Below, piece by piece: positions 15,786 through 25,074 of a stretch of 64,000 nucleotides of DNA (its first letter is position 1; each line of letters starts with the position of its first letter). The DNA is from Spartobacteria bacterium (GTDB lineage Bacteria > Verrucomicrobiota > Verrucomicrobiia > Chthoniobacterales > UBA10450), in NCBI GenBank assembly GCA_003134765.1, contig PLCM01000017.1:67829-131828 (forward strand). The letters run 5' to 3'. A program made the translations under genes and the position numbers. Under the pieces are notes generated by a model that saw nothing but the letters and a program-made list of their open reading frames with translations, was not told where the DNA came from and made no database searches.

Positions 15786-17495
15786 CTAACCGGACTCAGC
15801 CAGCGCGGTGAGTGCAATTTGCACGCCGGCGATGGCCATGCCGCCTTCGCCGACAGCGGCGGCGCAACGTTTGACCGAACCGGAACGGACATCGCCTGCG
15901 GCAAAAACACCGGGACGGCTGGTCTCGAGCGGGCCGGGCAGTCGTTTGCTCGTTTTCCAGGCGGACGCATCGACCACATCCGCTCCGGTCTTGATAAATC
16001 CTTTTTCGTCGCGCGCGATCTCCGATGGCAACCACTCGGTGCAAGGATTAGCGCCGATCATGGAGAAAATCGCCGGTGTCCGGACAACACGCCGCTCGCC
16101 GGTTTTGGTGTTTTCCAGCTCTGCTTCTTCGAGCATTTTCCCACCCGACATTTTTCTGACTTCCGTGCAAAAGAGGATCTCGATGTTCGGTTGTCTTTCC
16201 ACCCGTCGGGAAAGATAGGTCGACATTTTGGAGAGATCGGCGCCTCGGACAACGAGCAATACTTTGGCGGCGCCTTCGGAAAGGAACATGGCGGCCTGGC
16301 CGGCTGAATTGCCGCTACCCACGACGATAACAGTGGCCCCGCGACAAATCTGGCCTTCCAGCGCGGTCGCGGCATAGTAAACGCCCATATTCTCAAACTG
16401 TTCACGCCCCTTCGCGTTCAGCCGCCGGTAATCCGCGCCGGTCGCGATCAGAATGCTCTTAGCTCGGAGCACTGCGGAGCAGCCATCAACGTGAAGACAG
16501 GCACGGTATTGGTCGACGTCATCGAAATGAAGGGAGAGCGCCTGGGCGGGCGTCGAAAAGTGCGCGCCGAACCGATACGCCTGAAGCTGGGCAAGCCAGG
16601 TCAAATCGCCGCCACTGATTCCGGTGGGGAAGCCAAAAAAGTTTTCAATTAAAGAAGAGGAACCCGCCTGACCGCCCGGCGCATAACTTTCCAGAACAAC
16701 CGTCTTTAGTCCTTCGGAGGCGGCGTAAACGGCCGCGGCCAAACCCGCGGGACCTGCCCCGACGATTGCCAGGTCCGCCAGGATTTCCGTTTCGTTCTCG
16801 AACGCGAGCGGACGAAGGAGGCCCACGACGTGGGCGACTTCGCGCAACGTAGGCCGCCGCATGGGAGTGCCGGCCGGCGTGATCAGCACGGGCAAATCGC
16901 GACTGGTCAGGTGCAGGCGTTGGCTCAGGGCCTGTCCTTGTTCGCTTTCAAATTCGATCAGCCGATGCGGGATGTGATTTTTGTCGAGGAAGTCGTCGAG
17001 CTGATGCCCTTCACGGGCGCCGCTCGCGGCGAGAACGCGCAATCCGGCAAATTCCCGATCGCGCCGCAGCCGGCGGCGACGCATGATGAGTGCATTCACG
17101 ATGGTCGCGCTCACCCCGGGCAGTTCGGCAAAGGCGCGCCGAAGGTTTTCCGCCGGAACGTAAAGGATCTCGCATTCCGGTGAGGTCACCCGCGCGCTGG
17201 CCAGAGCCGATGTGCCCTGCAACATGGCGACGTCGCCCAGAAAATCGCGCTCGTGGGCTGTGGCGAGAATTTGTTCGGCCTCATCCCGCTGTTCGAAAGC
17301 CTGGATTTCGCCGCGCAAGATAATGGTGAGACCGAGGTCGCGCTGTCCGGCCTTGTAAACCAGGTCGCCGCGTTTGAGGAGGCGCCGTTCGCCCAATGGT
17401 TCCAGCAACGATAGCTGGTGATCATCCAGCTTCGGAAAGGCGACACTCTCGGTGTCGCGATAAAATTGTTCGTCGACTAATTCCTCCGGGGTCAC
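15786..17495 (-). CDS. Cyclic-nucleotide-domain thioredoxin-reductase-like flavoprotein
   Basis: This 569-residue protein has three parts. Residues ~10-130 form a cyclic nucleotide-binding-like domain (RGDLVYKAGQRDLGLTIILRGEI). Residues ~145-235 form a small thioredoxin/glutaredoxin-like fold. Residues ~240-560 are a FAD/NAD(P) oxidoreductase with GAGPAGLAAAVYAASEG, GGQAGSSSLIENFFG and GSGNSAGQAAMFLSEGA. It resembles low-molecular-weight thioredoxin reductases, but the redox-active CxxC is not seen: the position reads like a non-Cys segment. It may therefore act on another partner. It is probably cytoplasmic. Confidence 0.8.
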   Translation of the reverse strand: MTPEELVDEQFYRDTESVAFPKLDDHQLSLLEPLGERRLLKRGDLVYKAGQRDLGLTIILRGEIQAFEQRDEAEQILATAHERDFLGDVAMLQGTSALASARVTSPECEILYVPAENLRRAFAELPGVSATIVNALIMRRRRLRRDREFAGLRVLAASGAREGHQLDDFLDKNHIPHRLIEFESEQGQALSQRLHLTSRDLPVLITPAGTPMRRPTLREVAHVVGLLRPLAFENETEILADLAIVGAGPAGLAAAVYAASEGLKTVVLESYAPGGQAGSSSLIENFFGFPTGISGGDLTWLAQLQAYRFGAHFSTPAQALSLHFDDVDQYRACLHVDGCSAVLRAKSILIATGADYRRLNAKGREQFENMGVYYAATALEGQICRGATVIVVGSGNSAGQAAMFLSEGAAKVLLVVRGADLSKMSTYLSRRVERQPNIEILFCTEVRKMSGGKMLEEAELENTKTGERRVVRTPAIFSMIGANPCTEWLPSEIARDEKGFIKTGADVVDASAWKTSKRLPGPLETSRPGVFAAGDVRSGSVKRCAAAVGEGGMAIAGVQIALTALAESG

Positions 17496-17587
17496 TTCCG
17501 CATATTACGCGCTGAATCGCGGATTGAAAACAGTGACATGTGACGTGTGACGAGATGAAAGAAATTGACCTCGAAATGCACCGCAGG

Positions 17588-18061
17588 CTAAAGCGAGACA
17601 AGGAAACAGGCGAAGCCGATGGCGATCAAGTCTTCGCCACCCGCCACAACGAAGTCTTTGAGGTGAAGCTGCGCCACCAGGCGTCGGCGAATTTCATAGC
17701 CGACGAACGCGCCGATTATTCCGCCGATTCCTCCTGAGAGGGCGCCGAAGAGGGGGGATTGTTTGGCTGCCAGGCTTAGACAGGCTCCGCAAAAAGCCCC
17801 GGTGCAAATGCGCGCCAGCAACGGCATGAGCGCAGTGCGCCGTGGAGTTTTCGGCAACTTGTCCGCGACCAGTTCACCTGTCGCGAGCAGCGAGAGAATG
17901 ATTACGACGACGGTCGATCCGACAAAAGCGAGCCGTGAATCTTGCAAGCTCAACCAGCCGAGATGTGTCGCCCACGCGACGACCGCCGGCGCGGTAAAAG
18001 CACGAAGGCCAGCGACGATTCCAATCCCGAGGGCGACAGCGAAGAAGTAACTTCCATTCAT
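17588..18061 (-). CDS. DUF4126-family membrane protein
   Basis: This ~157-residue protein has four hydrophobic segments. It starts MNGSYFFAVALGIGIVAGLRAFTAPA and contains LGWLSLQDSRLAFVGS, typical of DUF4126. The end includes GGIIGAFVGYEIRRRL. Function is unknown; it sits in the inner membrane. The start at 18061 is preferred by similarity; TTG 18079 has an AGAAGG element and is an alternative. A GTGAC-type repeat (17531-17555) lies downstream of its 3' end, before the flavoprotein gene begins. Confidence 0.75.
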   Translation of the reverse strand: MNGSYFFAVALGIGIVAGLRAFTAPAVVAWATHLGWLSLQDSRLAFVGSTVVVIILSLLATGELVADKLPKTPRRTALMPLLARICTGAFCGACLSLAAKQSPLFGALSGGIGGIIGAFVGYEIRRRLVAQLHLKDFVVAGGEDLIAIGFACFLVSL

Positions 18062-18255
18062 ACGGGCAGCGCGAAGCAATTACCTTCTGGAAGCGAATGA
18101 TTGCAAATCGCGCCGAAAGCTTTGTCACGCTCCAATTCTCGGTCGGGGATCAGGAAGAAATTAAAAAGTGGAAATTAGAAAGTAGGAAACCGAGCAGGGA
18201 GAGAGTTATCGAAATCACTTGGTATCGGCTGGGAAAGGGGGAGGGTGGAGGTCTT

Positions 18256-18369
18256 ATGGGAAACAGCCAAGGCAGAGACAACGTGAAGAAGCGTCTATCG
18301 CGTCGCAAAAAGACGGAGCGCCTCGCGGCAGCCAAGAAGGAATCGGCCAAGAAAGCGGCGAAGAAGTAG
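18256..18369 (+). CDS. 37-residue basic protein
   Basis: The ATG at 18256 follows a strong GGAGG at 18247-18251. The product (MGNSQGRDNVKKRLSRRKKT..., 37 residues, about half Lys/Arg/Ala) is one long helix, probably nucleic-acid-binding or ribosome-associated. The conserved-looking N-terminus MGNSQGRDN supports it as a real gene. It is too short for domain assignment. A longer frame starting at 18097 lacks a ribosome site. Confidence 0.65.
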   Translation: MGNSQGRDNVKKRLSRRKKTERLAAAKKESAKKAAKK

Positions 18370-18543
18370 CTCAGCGGTATTGGTTATCCGTTGTCAGTGA
18401 TCGGTGGCAGCGGCCTTCGCCGAAACGGCTAACCGGCGGATCGATCCGCCACGCGAACTTCAGGTTTAATGGAGTAAGGCGCCGCGGCCGAAAGTTCGTC
18501 GAACTTCCTTGCCCCGTGGGCGGACATTTGATGCGATCTAGGC

Positions 18544-18836
18544 ATGACGATGGTCCGATCCCTCGCGGCGGCCGCTCTTCTTGTGTGTCTTCTCGCGGTG
18601 GCGCCCACGGCTTGGGGAGGTTTGCCCAAGACCGGGACTGCCGAAGCCACGTTCGTCGGGATCGAGCAGGTCGACTACGCGACGATTCCCTCATCATTCT
18701 GCGTCCGGACAAGTCCGTGCAACCATACCTGGAGCATTCCGCGAAGTTGAAAGGACGGCGGGTGCGGGTTCATTGGAAAGAGCAGGCAATTCCTGAAGCC
18801 GGCGGTCTGTTGAAGGCCGTCGCGAAAGTGGAGTAG
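18544..18836 (+). pseudogene. Small secreted protein with mid-gene frameshift
   Basis: A signal peptide (MVRSLAAAALLVCLLAVAPTAWGG) and GTAEATFVGIEQVDYA are read from 18544 in one frame. The match continues as DDSLIILRPDKSVQPYLEHSAKLKGRRVRVHWKE, cut here at key residues, and IPEAGG in the next frame to 18836. The junction lies near 18680, and one missing base would join the parts into 97 residues. The product would be a small exported beta-rich protein of unknown function. Loss of a base or of a longer stretch are both possible. Confidence 0.65.
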
Positions 18837-18885
18837 CGAAAAAAAGACAAATTGCGCGAGCGCGTTATAATGCGATTTCACGGTG

Positions 18886-20070
18886 ATGAATAAGGCCCTC
18901 GAACTCCGCCTCGCCAGGCGCATGGCGCGTCTCGGCACCGAGACCGCTTTCGAAGTCCTGGTGAAAGCGCGCGCGCTGGAGGCAAAGGGCCGCGACATTG
19001 TTCATCTCGAGATTGGGGAGCCCGATTTTGATACGCCGGGCAACATCATCGGGGCGGCGACCGACGCGTTGCATAAAGGCTTCACCCACTACGGGCCCTC
19101 CGCCGGTTTGCCGCAGCTGCGCGAGGCCATTGCGCAGTACGTGAGTGAAACGCGCGGGGTAAATGCCACACCCGAAGAGGTGGTTGTTGTCCCCGGCGGG
19201 AAGCCAATCATCTTTTTCGCCATCCTCGCCCTGGCGGAGGCAGGGGATGAGGTGATTTATCCGAATCCCGGATTCCCGATCTATGAATCAATGATCAACT
19301 ATGTCGGCGCCAGGGCCGTGCCGATCCAATTACGCGAGGAGATGGATTTCCGGCTCGACGTCGGTGAACTCGGCGGGCTGATCAACGACCGGACGAAGCT
19401 CATTATCCTGAATTCGCCGCAGAACCCCACGGGGGGCGTGCTGACGAAGACGGATATCGACGGCATCGCGCGCGCGATCGGCGACCGCAACATCATGGTG
19501 CTGACCGACGAGATTTACAGCCGCCTCATCTTCGAGGGGGAGCATCATTCAATCATGTCGGTGGAGGGCATGAAGGATCGCTGCATTTTGCTCGACGGTT
19601 TCTCGAAGACGTACGCCATGACTGGCTGGCGAATGGGTTACGGTGTAATGCGCGCGGATTTGGCGACGCATGTTGCCCGGTTGATGACCAACTCCAATTC
19701 GTGCACGGCGAGCTTCACGCAGATCGCTGGCATCGAGGCGCTCCGTGGACCCCAGGCTTCGGTCGAGGCGATGTGCGCCGAGTTCAAGAAGCGGCGCGAC
19801 GTCATGGTCGCCGGTCTCAATAGTATCAAGGGTTTCTCGTGCCGCCTGCCCAAGGGCGCGTTCTACGTTTTCCCCAACATCCGGGGAACGGGATGGCCAT
19901 CGAAGAAACTGGCCGACGTGCTGCTCGACGAGGCCGGCGTCGCCGGATTGTCTGGGACCGCTTTCGGCGATTTCGGCGAGGGCTATCTGCGTTTCAGCGT
20001 GGCCAATTCGATCGAGAACATTGAGAAAGCCCTCGATCGCGTGGGGGCCTGGGTGAACAAGAATTTGTAG
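18886..20070 (+). CDS. Class I/II PLP-dependent aminotransferase
   Basis: This 394-residue fold-type I aminotransferase has the PLP Lys at residue ~241 in DGFSKTYAMTGWRMGYG. It also has NPGFPIYE, NSPQNPTGG and LTDEIYS, as in AspAT-like family members. It most likely moves the amino group of an aspartate, aromatic or branched-chain amino acid to 2-oxoglutarate; specificity cannot be read off. ATG 18886 follows GTG 18883. It lies 75 bases before a 2-hydroxyacid dehydrogenase on the same strand, so the two may share a pathway for oxo- and hydroxy-acids. Confidence 0.9.
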   Translation: MNKALELRLARRMARLGTETAFEVLVKARALEAKGRDIVHLEIGEPDFDTPGNIIGAATDALHKGFTHYGPSAGLPQLREAIAQYVSETRGVNATPEEVVVVPGGKPIIFFAILALAEAGDEVIYPNPGFPIYESMINYVGARAVPIQLREEMDFRLDVGELGGLINDRTKLIILNSPQNPTGGVLTKTDIDGIARAIGDRNIMVLTDEIYSRLIFEGEHHSIMSVEGMKDRCILLDGFSKTYAMTGWRMGYGVMRADLATHVARLMTNSNSCTASFTQIAGIEALRGPQASVEAMCAEFKKRRDVMVAGLNSIKGFSCRLPKGAFYVFPNIRGTGWPSKKLADVLLDEAGVAGLSGTAFGDFGEGYLRFSVANSIENIEKALDRVGAWVNKNL

Positions 20071-20144
20071 GGCATTTCGGAATGCGGAATGCGAAACCTC
20101 GATCAATCACTGTAAGCGGATAACTCATAACGATTTTGCCACCC

Positions 20145-21260
20145 ATGAGTGATAAGAAACGAATCTTTGCCACATCCCGCATCGGGGAGCCGGCTGAGAA
20201 CCGTTTGCGGCAGAACGGCTACGAGCTCGAGGTTTTCCAGGGGCCCGAGGCGCCGCCGAAGAAATTGATTATCGAGAAAGTGAAGAGCGGGATCGATGCG
20301 CTTGTCACTACGCTTCGCGATCCGATCGACGCGGAGATCTTTGAAGCGGGCAAAGGCTCGCTCAAGGTCGTGGCCCAGATCGCGGTCGGTTTCGATAACA
20401 TCAACCGCGCCGACGCCAACAAGTACAAGATTCCATTTACGAACACCGCCGACGTCCTCACGGAAGCGACCGCCGAATTTGGCTTCTTCATGATGGGCAT
20501 GCTGGCGCGCAAAATGTATCAGAGCGAGCGCCTGGTCCGTGACCAGAAGTGGCCCTCGTGGCACCCATTCCTGCCGTTTCTCGGCGATGAGGTCACGGGC
20601 AAAACAATCGCCATCATCGGCACCGGGCGCATTGGCCTGGCGATGATCAAGAAGTGCTCGGGTTTCGACATGAACATGCTCTGCTACGACCCGGCGTATC
20701 ATAATGAGAAGTACGTCGCTTCCATCCAGGAACTGATGGACCTGCGTCACGCCCGGGGAATCCAGAAGGAGAAGACCTGGATCAAATACGTAGATTTCGA
20801 GGAGGCGCTGAAAGGCGCCGATTACGTGAGCATCCACGTGCCGCTGTTGCGCGAGGGCGAAACAGACAAGCCGACCTATCACCTGATTAACGAGAAAACG
20901 CTCGCGCTGATGAAGCCCACGGCATACCTGGTGAATAGCTCACGCGGCCCGGTCGTGGATGAAAAAGCCCTCGCCGCAGCATTGAAAAACAAAATCATTG
21001 CGGGCGCCGCGCTCGACGTGTTCGAGAAAGAGCCGTTGCCGGCCGACTCACCCTTACTGGATCCGGAAATCGCGGATCGCGCCCGGCTGTTCCACCATTT
21101 CGCCAGTGGCGCGCAGATCACGCGGCTCTCGGTCGATCCCGACAAAGGCATGGCTGGGCGCACCGCCCAGGCGGTGATCGATGTGCTGGAAGGGAACTAC
21201 GGCGGTGATCCAGCCGGGATGCCGTATGTGGTGAACAAGGAAGCGTTCGAAGAAAAGTAG
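20145..21260 (+). CDS. D-isomer 2-hydroxyacid dehydrogenase (hydroxypyruvate/glyoxylate reductase-like)
   Basis: This ~371-residue NAD(P)-dependent dehydrogenase has the Rossmann loop IIGTGRIGLAM, LVNSSRGPVVDE (substrate Arg), DVFEKEPL (Glu) and FHHFASGA (catalytic His). A ~35-residue insertion between ~190 and 225, HNEKYVASIQELMDL, resembles that of plant-type hydroxypyruvate reductases, which suggests glyoxylate or hydroxypyruvate as substrate. The aminotransferase upstream would produce such a 2-oxoacid. A GAAAGTAGGAAGTAGAAAG repeat begins at the stop codon itself. Confidence 0.88.
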   Translation: MSDKKRIFATSRIGEPAENRLRQNGYELEVFQGPEAPPKKLIIEKVKSGIDALVTTLRDPIDAEIFEAGKGSLKVVAQIAVGFDNINRADANKYKIPFTNTADVLTEATAEFGFFMMGMLARKMYQSERLVRDQKWPSWHPFLPFLGDEVTGKTIAIIGTGRIGLAMIKKCSGFDMNMLCYDPAYHNEKYVASIQELMDLRHARGIQKEKTWIKYVDFEEALKGADYVSIHVPLLREGETDKPTYHLINEKTLALMKPTAYLVNSSRGPVVDEKALAAALKNKIIAGAALDVFEKEPLPADSPLLDPEIADRARLFHHFASGAQITRLSVDPDKGMAGRTAQAVIDVLEGNYGGDPAGMPYVVNKEAFEEK

Positions 21261-21298
21261 AAAGTAGGAAGTAGAAAGACGCCGACGTTAAACGGCGG

Positions 21299-23248
21299 CT
21301 ACTTCAGATATTTGTCGAACCAGGCCACGGTTTGGTCGAGTCGACCACTCTGGTTCTCGGGCTTGACGAACATGTGGCCTTCGCCGGGATAAATGATGAG
21401 CTGGGTTGGGACGCCGAGTGTTCGCAAGGCGTGCCAAAACTCGTAGGACTGCGGGACGGGACATTCCGCGTCGCGCTCACCGACGATCACCAGCGTGGGA
21501 GTCTTCACCTTCTTGATGAAGCGAATGGGTGAGCTTTTTTCGTAGACAGCTGGATCATCGTAAACGGACGCGCCGAAGAACGGAATCATCCATTGATCGA
21601 TCAAGTTCTGGCCGTAATAGCTCTGCCAATTGGCAATTCCGGCCCCGGCGACGGCGCCGCGGAAACGGTTCGTTTGCGTCACAGTCCACATGGTCATGAA
21701 ACCGCCGTAACTCCAACCGAAGACCCCGAGGCGCGCGGGATCGATGGGATATTTTTTCAAGGCCGCATCGACACCGGCCAGGATGTCGCGGAGGTCGCCG
21801 CCGCCGAAATCCTTTACGTTGGCCCGGGTGAAATCTTCTCCGCGGCCATAACTGCCCCGGGGGTTGGGCAACAGGACATAGTAACCTCGCGCCGAGAGCG
21901 CCGCGATGATGGCCCGCGACATTCCAAACGAAGCTGGCCATTCCGGCTCGGTGGCACTAGAAGGTCCGCCGTGAATCAAAACGACCATTGGATATTTTTT
22001 GCCGGACTCGAGGCGCGCGGGCGGAAGGAGCCATCCCTGGATGCCAAACTTGTCGCTAGTCCACTCAAGGCTCTCACTCTTGCCCCAGGTCGGTGACAGG
22101 GAGGAATTGTTCCTGGTCAGCTGCCGCCATTCGCCAATTGGGCCGGCCCAGATCTCGGGCGGGGTTTCATAAGTACTGCGGCCTACCGCTGAAATTTTTC
22201 CATCCTGTGAGATGGAGAAGTTTGGGAAATTACCAAAGGCGTGGACGCTTTCTCCACTTTTCCAGATGGTGTGCATCGAGTTGTCGGCGAGGGTTAATTC
22301 CGAGATCGCGCTGCCACCGCCGATTACTTCGGTGGCGAGAATGCGGTCCGGCCTTTGCCAGAACAACGAGCTGACCGAGCTTCTGCGACCTCGGGTGCGG
22401 CTCACGACACTGTGGCCGTCAGCTGCCATCGTAAAGAGGTCGCCGCCATAGTTTCCTTCATCGCTCATCAGACCTTCGATGAAGGCGATGGATTTTCCGT
22501 CGGGCGACCAGCGTGGGATCGCCACCTGCAGAGTGGGTTTGTAAATGGATGTCGCGTTGCCCTTCGCGATGTCGATCAGATGAATTTGTGCGATCCACCA
22601 ATTGTTGTCCCCAGGCCCCGGAGCCCCGGTGGTGACGAACGTCTTATCGTCCGGCGACCAATCGAAATCGTAGATATGAAGATCGGGTGGTGAAACCTGG
22701 CGGACCTGGCCAGTGGCCACGTCGAGAACCGCAATCCGTTGATTGTGAACTGCGGTGTCGACCACGCCAGTCGTGGTAGGTGCGGCCACCAGGGGTCCGC
22801 CGCCAGTGGCGCCCTCGATATACAAAAACGCGATTTGTTTTCCGCTGTGCGACCATCGAGGGCGCGCAGCGTATCCCGCCAGCTTTGTGAGCTTCCGTGG
22901 ATTGGAAGCGTCGGCCTGGACGGTCCAAAGTTGTTTCTGGTCTTTTTCGCCGGCGGTCGAAAACAGGGCGAGTGTTTTGGAATCAGGCGCCCACGCTGGG
23001 TTGGCGTCGATTCTCTCACCGTCGCCTTCGATGTTAACCAGGGCTGGTGAGTCGTTCTCCGACGTTCCCCGAATGTAAGTCTGTTTGGAGACGGTGGCCG
23101 CCGTTGACTGCACCCAGGCGATATGAGCGCCATCCGGAGAAAGAGCGATGTCGCCATAAAGCACGGTCTGACCCAACTGTTCAGTGAGCTGCATATTTTG
23201 AGCAGCAAGCATTGCCGGGAGAAGACAGGCCAGAAAAAAATGCTTCAT
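21299..23248 (-). CDS. Secreted S9 prolyl-oligopeptidase-family peptidase
   Basis: This 649-residue protein has a signal peptide (MKHFFLACLLPAMLAA). Residues ~40-390 form a beta-propeller of WD-like repeats (DGAHIAWVQS, WSPDGKSIAF). The C-terminal alpha/beta hydrolase has the nucleophile G-W-S-Y-G-G-F, a later D in VIVGERDAECPV and H in PGEGHMF, the usual S9 triad. It most likely hydrolyses short peptides outside the inner membrane, as acylaminoacyl- or dipeptidyl-peptidase-like enzymes do. The start fits the signal peptide well. Confidence 0.9.
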   Translation of the reverse strand: MKHFFLACLLPAMLAAQNMQLTEQLGQTVLYGDIALSPDGAHIAWVQSTAATVSKQTYIRGTSENDSPALVNIEGDGERIDANPAWAPDSKTLALFSTAGEKDQKQLWTVQADASNPRKLTKLAGYAARPRWSHSGKQIAFLYIEGATGGGPLVAAPTTTGVVDTAVHNQRIAVLDVATGQVRQVSPPDLHIYDFDWSPDDKTFVTTGAPGPGDNNWWIAQIHLIDIAKGNATSIYKPTLQVAIPRWSPDGKSIAFIEGLMSDEGNYGGDLFTMAADGHSVVSRTRGRRSSVSSLFWQRPDRILATEVIGGGSAISELTLADNSMHTIWKSGESVHAFGNFPNFSISQDGKISAVGRSTYETPPEIWAGPIGEWRQLTRNNSSLSPTWGKSESLEWTSDKFGIQGWLLPPARLESGKKYPMVVLIHGGPSSATEPEWPASFGMSRAIIAALSARGYYVLLPNPRGSYGRGEDFTRANVKDFGGGDLRDILAGVDAALKKYPIDPARLGVFGWSYGGFMTMWTVTQTNRFRGAVAGAGIANWQSYYGQNLIDQWMIPFFGASVYDDPAVYEKSSPIRFIKKVKTPTLVIVGERDAECPVPQSYEFWHALRTLGVPTQLIIYPGEGHMFVKPENQSGRLDQTVAWFDKYLK

Positions 23249-23375
23249 GCCGTCATCCTGACAAGGCTCCGAGAGGGCGGCAAGCCGGAGGTCGAATATC
23301 AGAGAGGAAGAAAGAACGCCGTATTTAGAAAAGGGGGACCGAGAGTTTTCGCTCGATTCGACAGCCGGAGAGAGA

Positions 23376-23801
23376 GACGCTGCCGCGAACCAGAATTTTC
23401 TCGAGCAAATGGGCGCCGACGTGGCGATCGACTACACGACAAGGAAGTTCGAAGAGGTGGCCAGGGATGTGGACGTTGTGCTCGATTCCGTGGGCCGTGA
23501 TACGCTGAAGCGAAGATACGGGGTCGTGAAGAAAGGCGGCATAATTGTGTCGATCGTGGACGAGCCGGAGAAGGCCGAGCTCGATGCGCATGGGATTCGG
23601 GGAACAACCCTGCGTTCGTCGCCAAAGGCGGCGGTGCTCGAAGAACTGGCGCGGCTTATCGACGCGAAGAAAATGACGCCGGTGGTTTCGGAGACGCTGC
23701 CTCTGGCGGAGTTTCGCAAAGCACTCGATCAAATCGCGACGCGTCACACGCGCGGCAAGATCGTGTTCCAGGTGTCGGAAGAACCGGTGAAGGAAAAATA
23801 G
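23376..23801 (+). pseudogene. Zinc-type alcohol dehydrogenase/quinone oxidoreductase remnant
   Basis: Only the C-terminal half of an MDR-superfamily oxidoreductase is present. AANQNFLEQMGADVAIDYTT joins to VDVVLDSVGRDTLKR, GGIIVSIVDEP and KMTPVVSETLPLAEFRKALD. It ends HTRGKIVFQV. The GroES-like N-terminal domain and the first Rossmann GxGGVG are missing; the upstream sequence has no homologous counterpart. A start ATG exists at 23409 but would leave an incomplete fold. It is a truncated gene remnant between the S9 peptidase and the asparaginase. Confidence 0.75.
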
Positions 23802-23809
23802 GAGGCAAG

Positions 23810-24304
23810 TTAGCCCGGGTGAACTTCCTCGAACTCGCCGCGTTCACGATTTTTCCGAACACGGTCCCAAGGGAAACATTTGCCATTCATGGCGATGTAA
23901 ACGCCGGCAGGAAGAACTTGGACGAACGAGAGCGCGCTGCCGAGATTAAAGAGGCCGTCGGAACTGCCAAAGGCGTAGGGGACCATCGCCCCGGTGAGCA
24001 CCACGGTCTTGCCCGAGACGGCACGCGCCACGGCGGCGGCCGTCTCGGTCATGGTGTCGGTGCCGTGAGTGATGACGATTCGGTCCTCCTGCGATTGAAG
24101 ACAGTTCTCCACGATGAGCGCGCGATCTGCGTCACTCATTTCGAGGCTGTCGATCATCATCACGGTGCGGATGGTCACTTCGACTCGCGATCGCCCCAGT
24201 CTGAGCATCTCAGCGACGTGAGTATCCTTGAAAAAAAGCTGCCCGGAGCGCTCGTTGTATTCCTTATCGAAGGTGCCGCCGGTAACGAGAATTCGGATTG
24301 CCAT
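23810..24304 (-). CDS. Short asparaginase-domain protein
   Basis: This 164-residue protein is the N-terminal asparaginase fold only. The first catalytic Thr motif is ILVTGGTFDKEYNE and the second is VITHGTDTMTETA, followed by VLTGAMVPYAFGSSDG. The C-terminal domain of full-length asparaginases (~330 residues) is absent, but short stand-alone members are a known group, so this looks complete. It could hydrolyse an amide or be regulatory. No signal peptide is visible. It converges with the MDR remnant. Confidence 0.85.
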   Translation of the reverse strand: MAIRILVTGGTFDKEYNERSGQLFFKDTHVAEMLRLGRSRVEVTIRTVMMIDSLEMSDADRALIVENCLQSQEDRIVITHGTDTMTETAAAVARAVSGKTVVLTGAMVPYAFGSSDGLFNLGSALSFVQVLPAGVYIAMNGKCFPWDRVRKNRERGEFEEVHPG

Positions 24305-24482
24305 GAGAATGGATGAGGTGTGTCGCGCGTGCCGAAGTTAGCGTTTCACCTGGCGCGGAGCAATCCTGAGTGAGGCCCGAGGCAGTAGGTTGGCGCTAAT
24401 GCAATCGTTCGTCATGGGCGGTTCGGTGGCTCCGGTTTATCGGCAACGCGCGCAAGGCGCCGATCGGGGATGAGCCGCCGGC

Positions 24483-24962
24483 TCAACGGTAGTGCAGTCG
24501 GATCAGGCGCGGTGGTTCGTCGAGAACGACGAGGAAGAGATTGTCGTAATCGTTCTCGCCAATATTTATCGGGCTGGTGATTCCGAATCCCTTGATCAAG
24601 TCCGGAATGGTGTTGCCGTGGCCAACGACCAGCGCATTGGCGGGACTGGAGCGCAGCCTGGCCATCAACGCGGCTGTGTCCTTGGCAGGAATGATGGTGG
24701 GATCGAGATGAAGCAGCTTCGAGAGCGGGGCGGCGGTCTGCTGGGTGCGTTTTAATTCTGTCGCGAAGATGGCGGAAATCCCAGCGTCTTTCAGCGCGGT
24801 TGCGAGTGACTCCGCGCGCGCGCGCCCGGCCTCCGAGAGGTCGGGGTCGGTGCCGCCAGTTCCGGCTTTTTCAGCGTGGCGGACAAGAAAGATCGTTGAC
24901 TGGGCGGTCGCCGCCGAAACAAGCAGGCCCGAGAAAAGAAGCGGAAGGATGAAACGTTTCAT
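24483..24962 (-). CDS. Secreted histidine phosphatase/phosphoglycerate-mutase-like
   Basis: This 159-residue protein has a signal peptide (MKRFILPLLFSGLLVSAATA) and the SixA/PGAM-type motif IFLVRHAEKAG (catalytic RH), then FATELKRTQQTAAPL and NALVVGHGNTIPD (second His). It would dephosphorylate a phosphorylated small molecule or protein, and secretion suggests periplasmic action. The start at 24962 fits the signal; a longer frame runs upstream. A 180-base gene-poor stretch separates it from the asparaginase. Confidence 0.85.
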   Translation of the reverse strand: MKRFILPLLFSGLLVSAATAQSTIFLVRHAEKAGTGGTDPDLSEAGRARAESLATALKDAGISAIFATELKRTQQTAAPLSKLLHLDPTIIPAKDTAALMARLRSSPANALVVGHGNTIPDLIKGFGITSPINIGENDYDNLFLVVLDEPPRLIRLHYR

Positions 24963-25074
24963 GGTGAATGCGTGCAGCCTATCATGACTGCGCAGTGGAA
25001 CGAAGCGAGTCGTGAAGGGAGCGGCGCAGCCTCCCGATCGATTGATCGATTTTTCGTGAGATGAGCGCCAGAGA

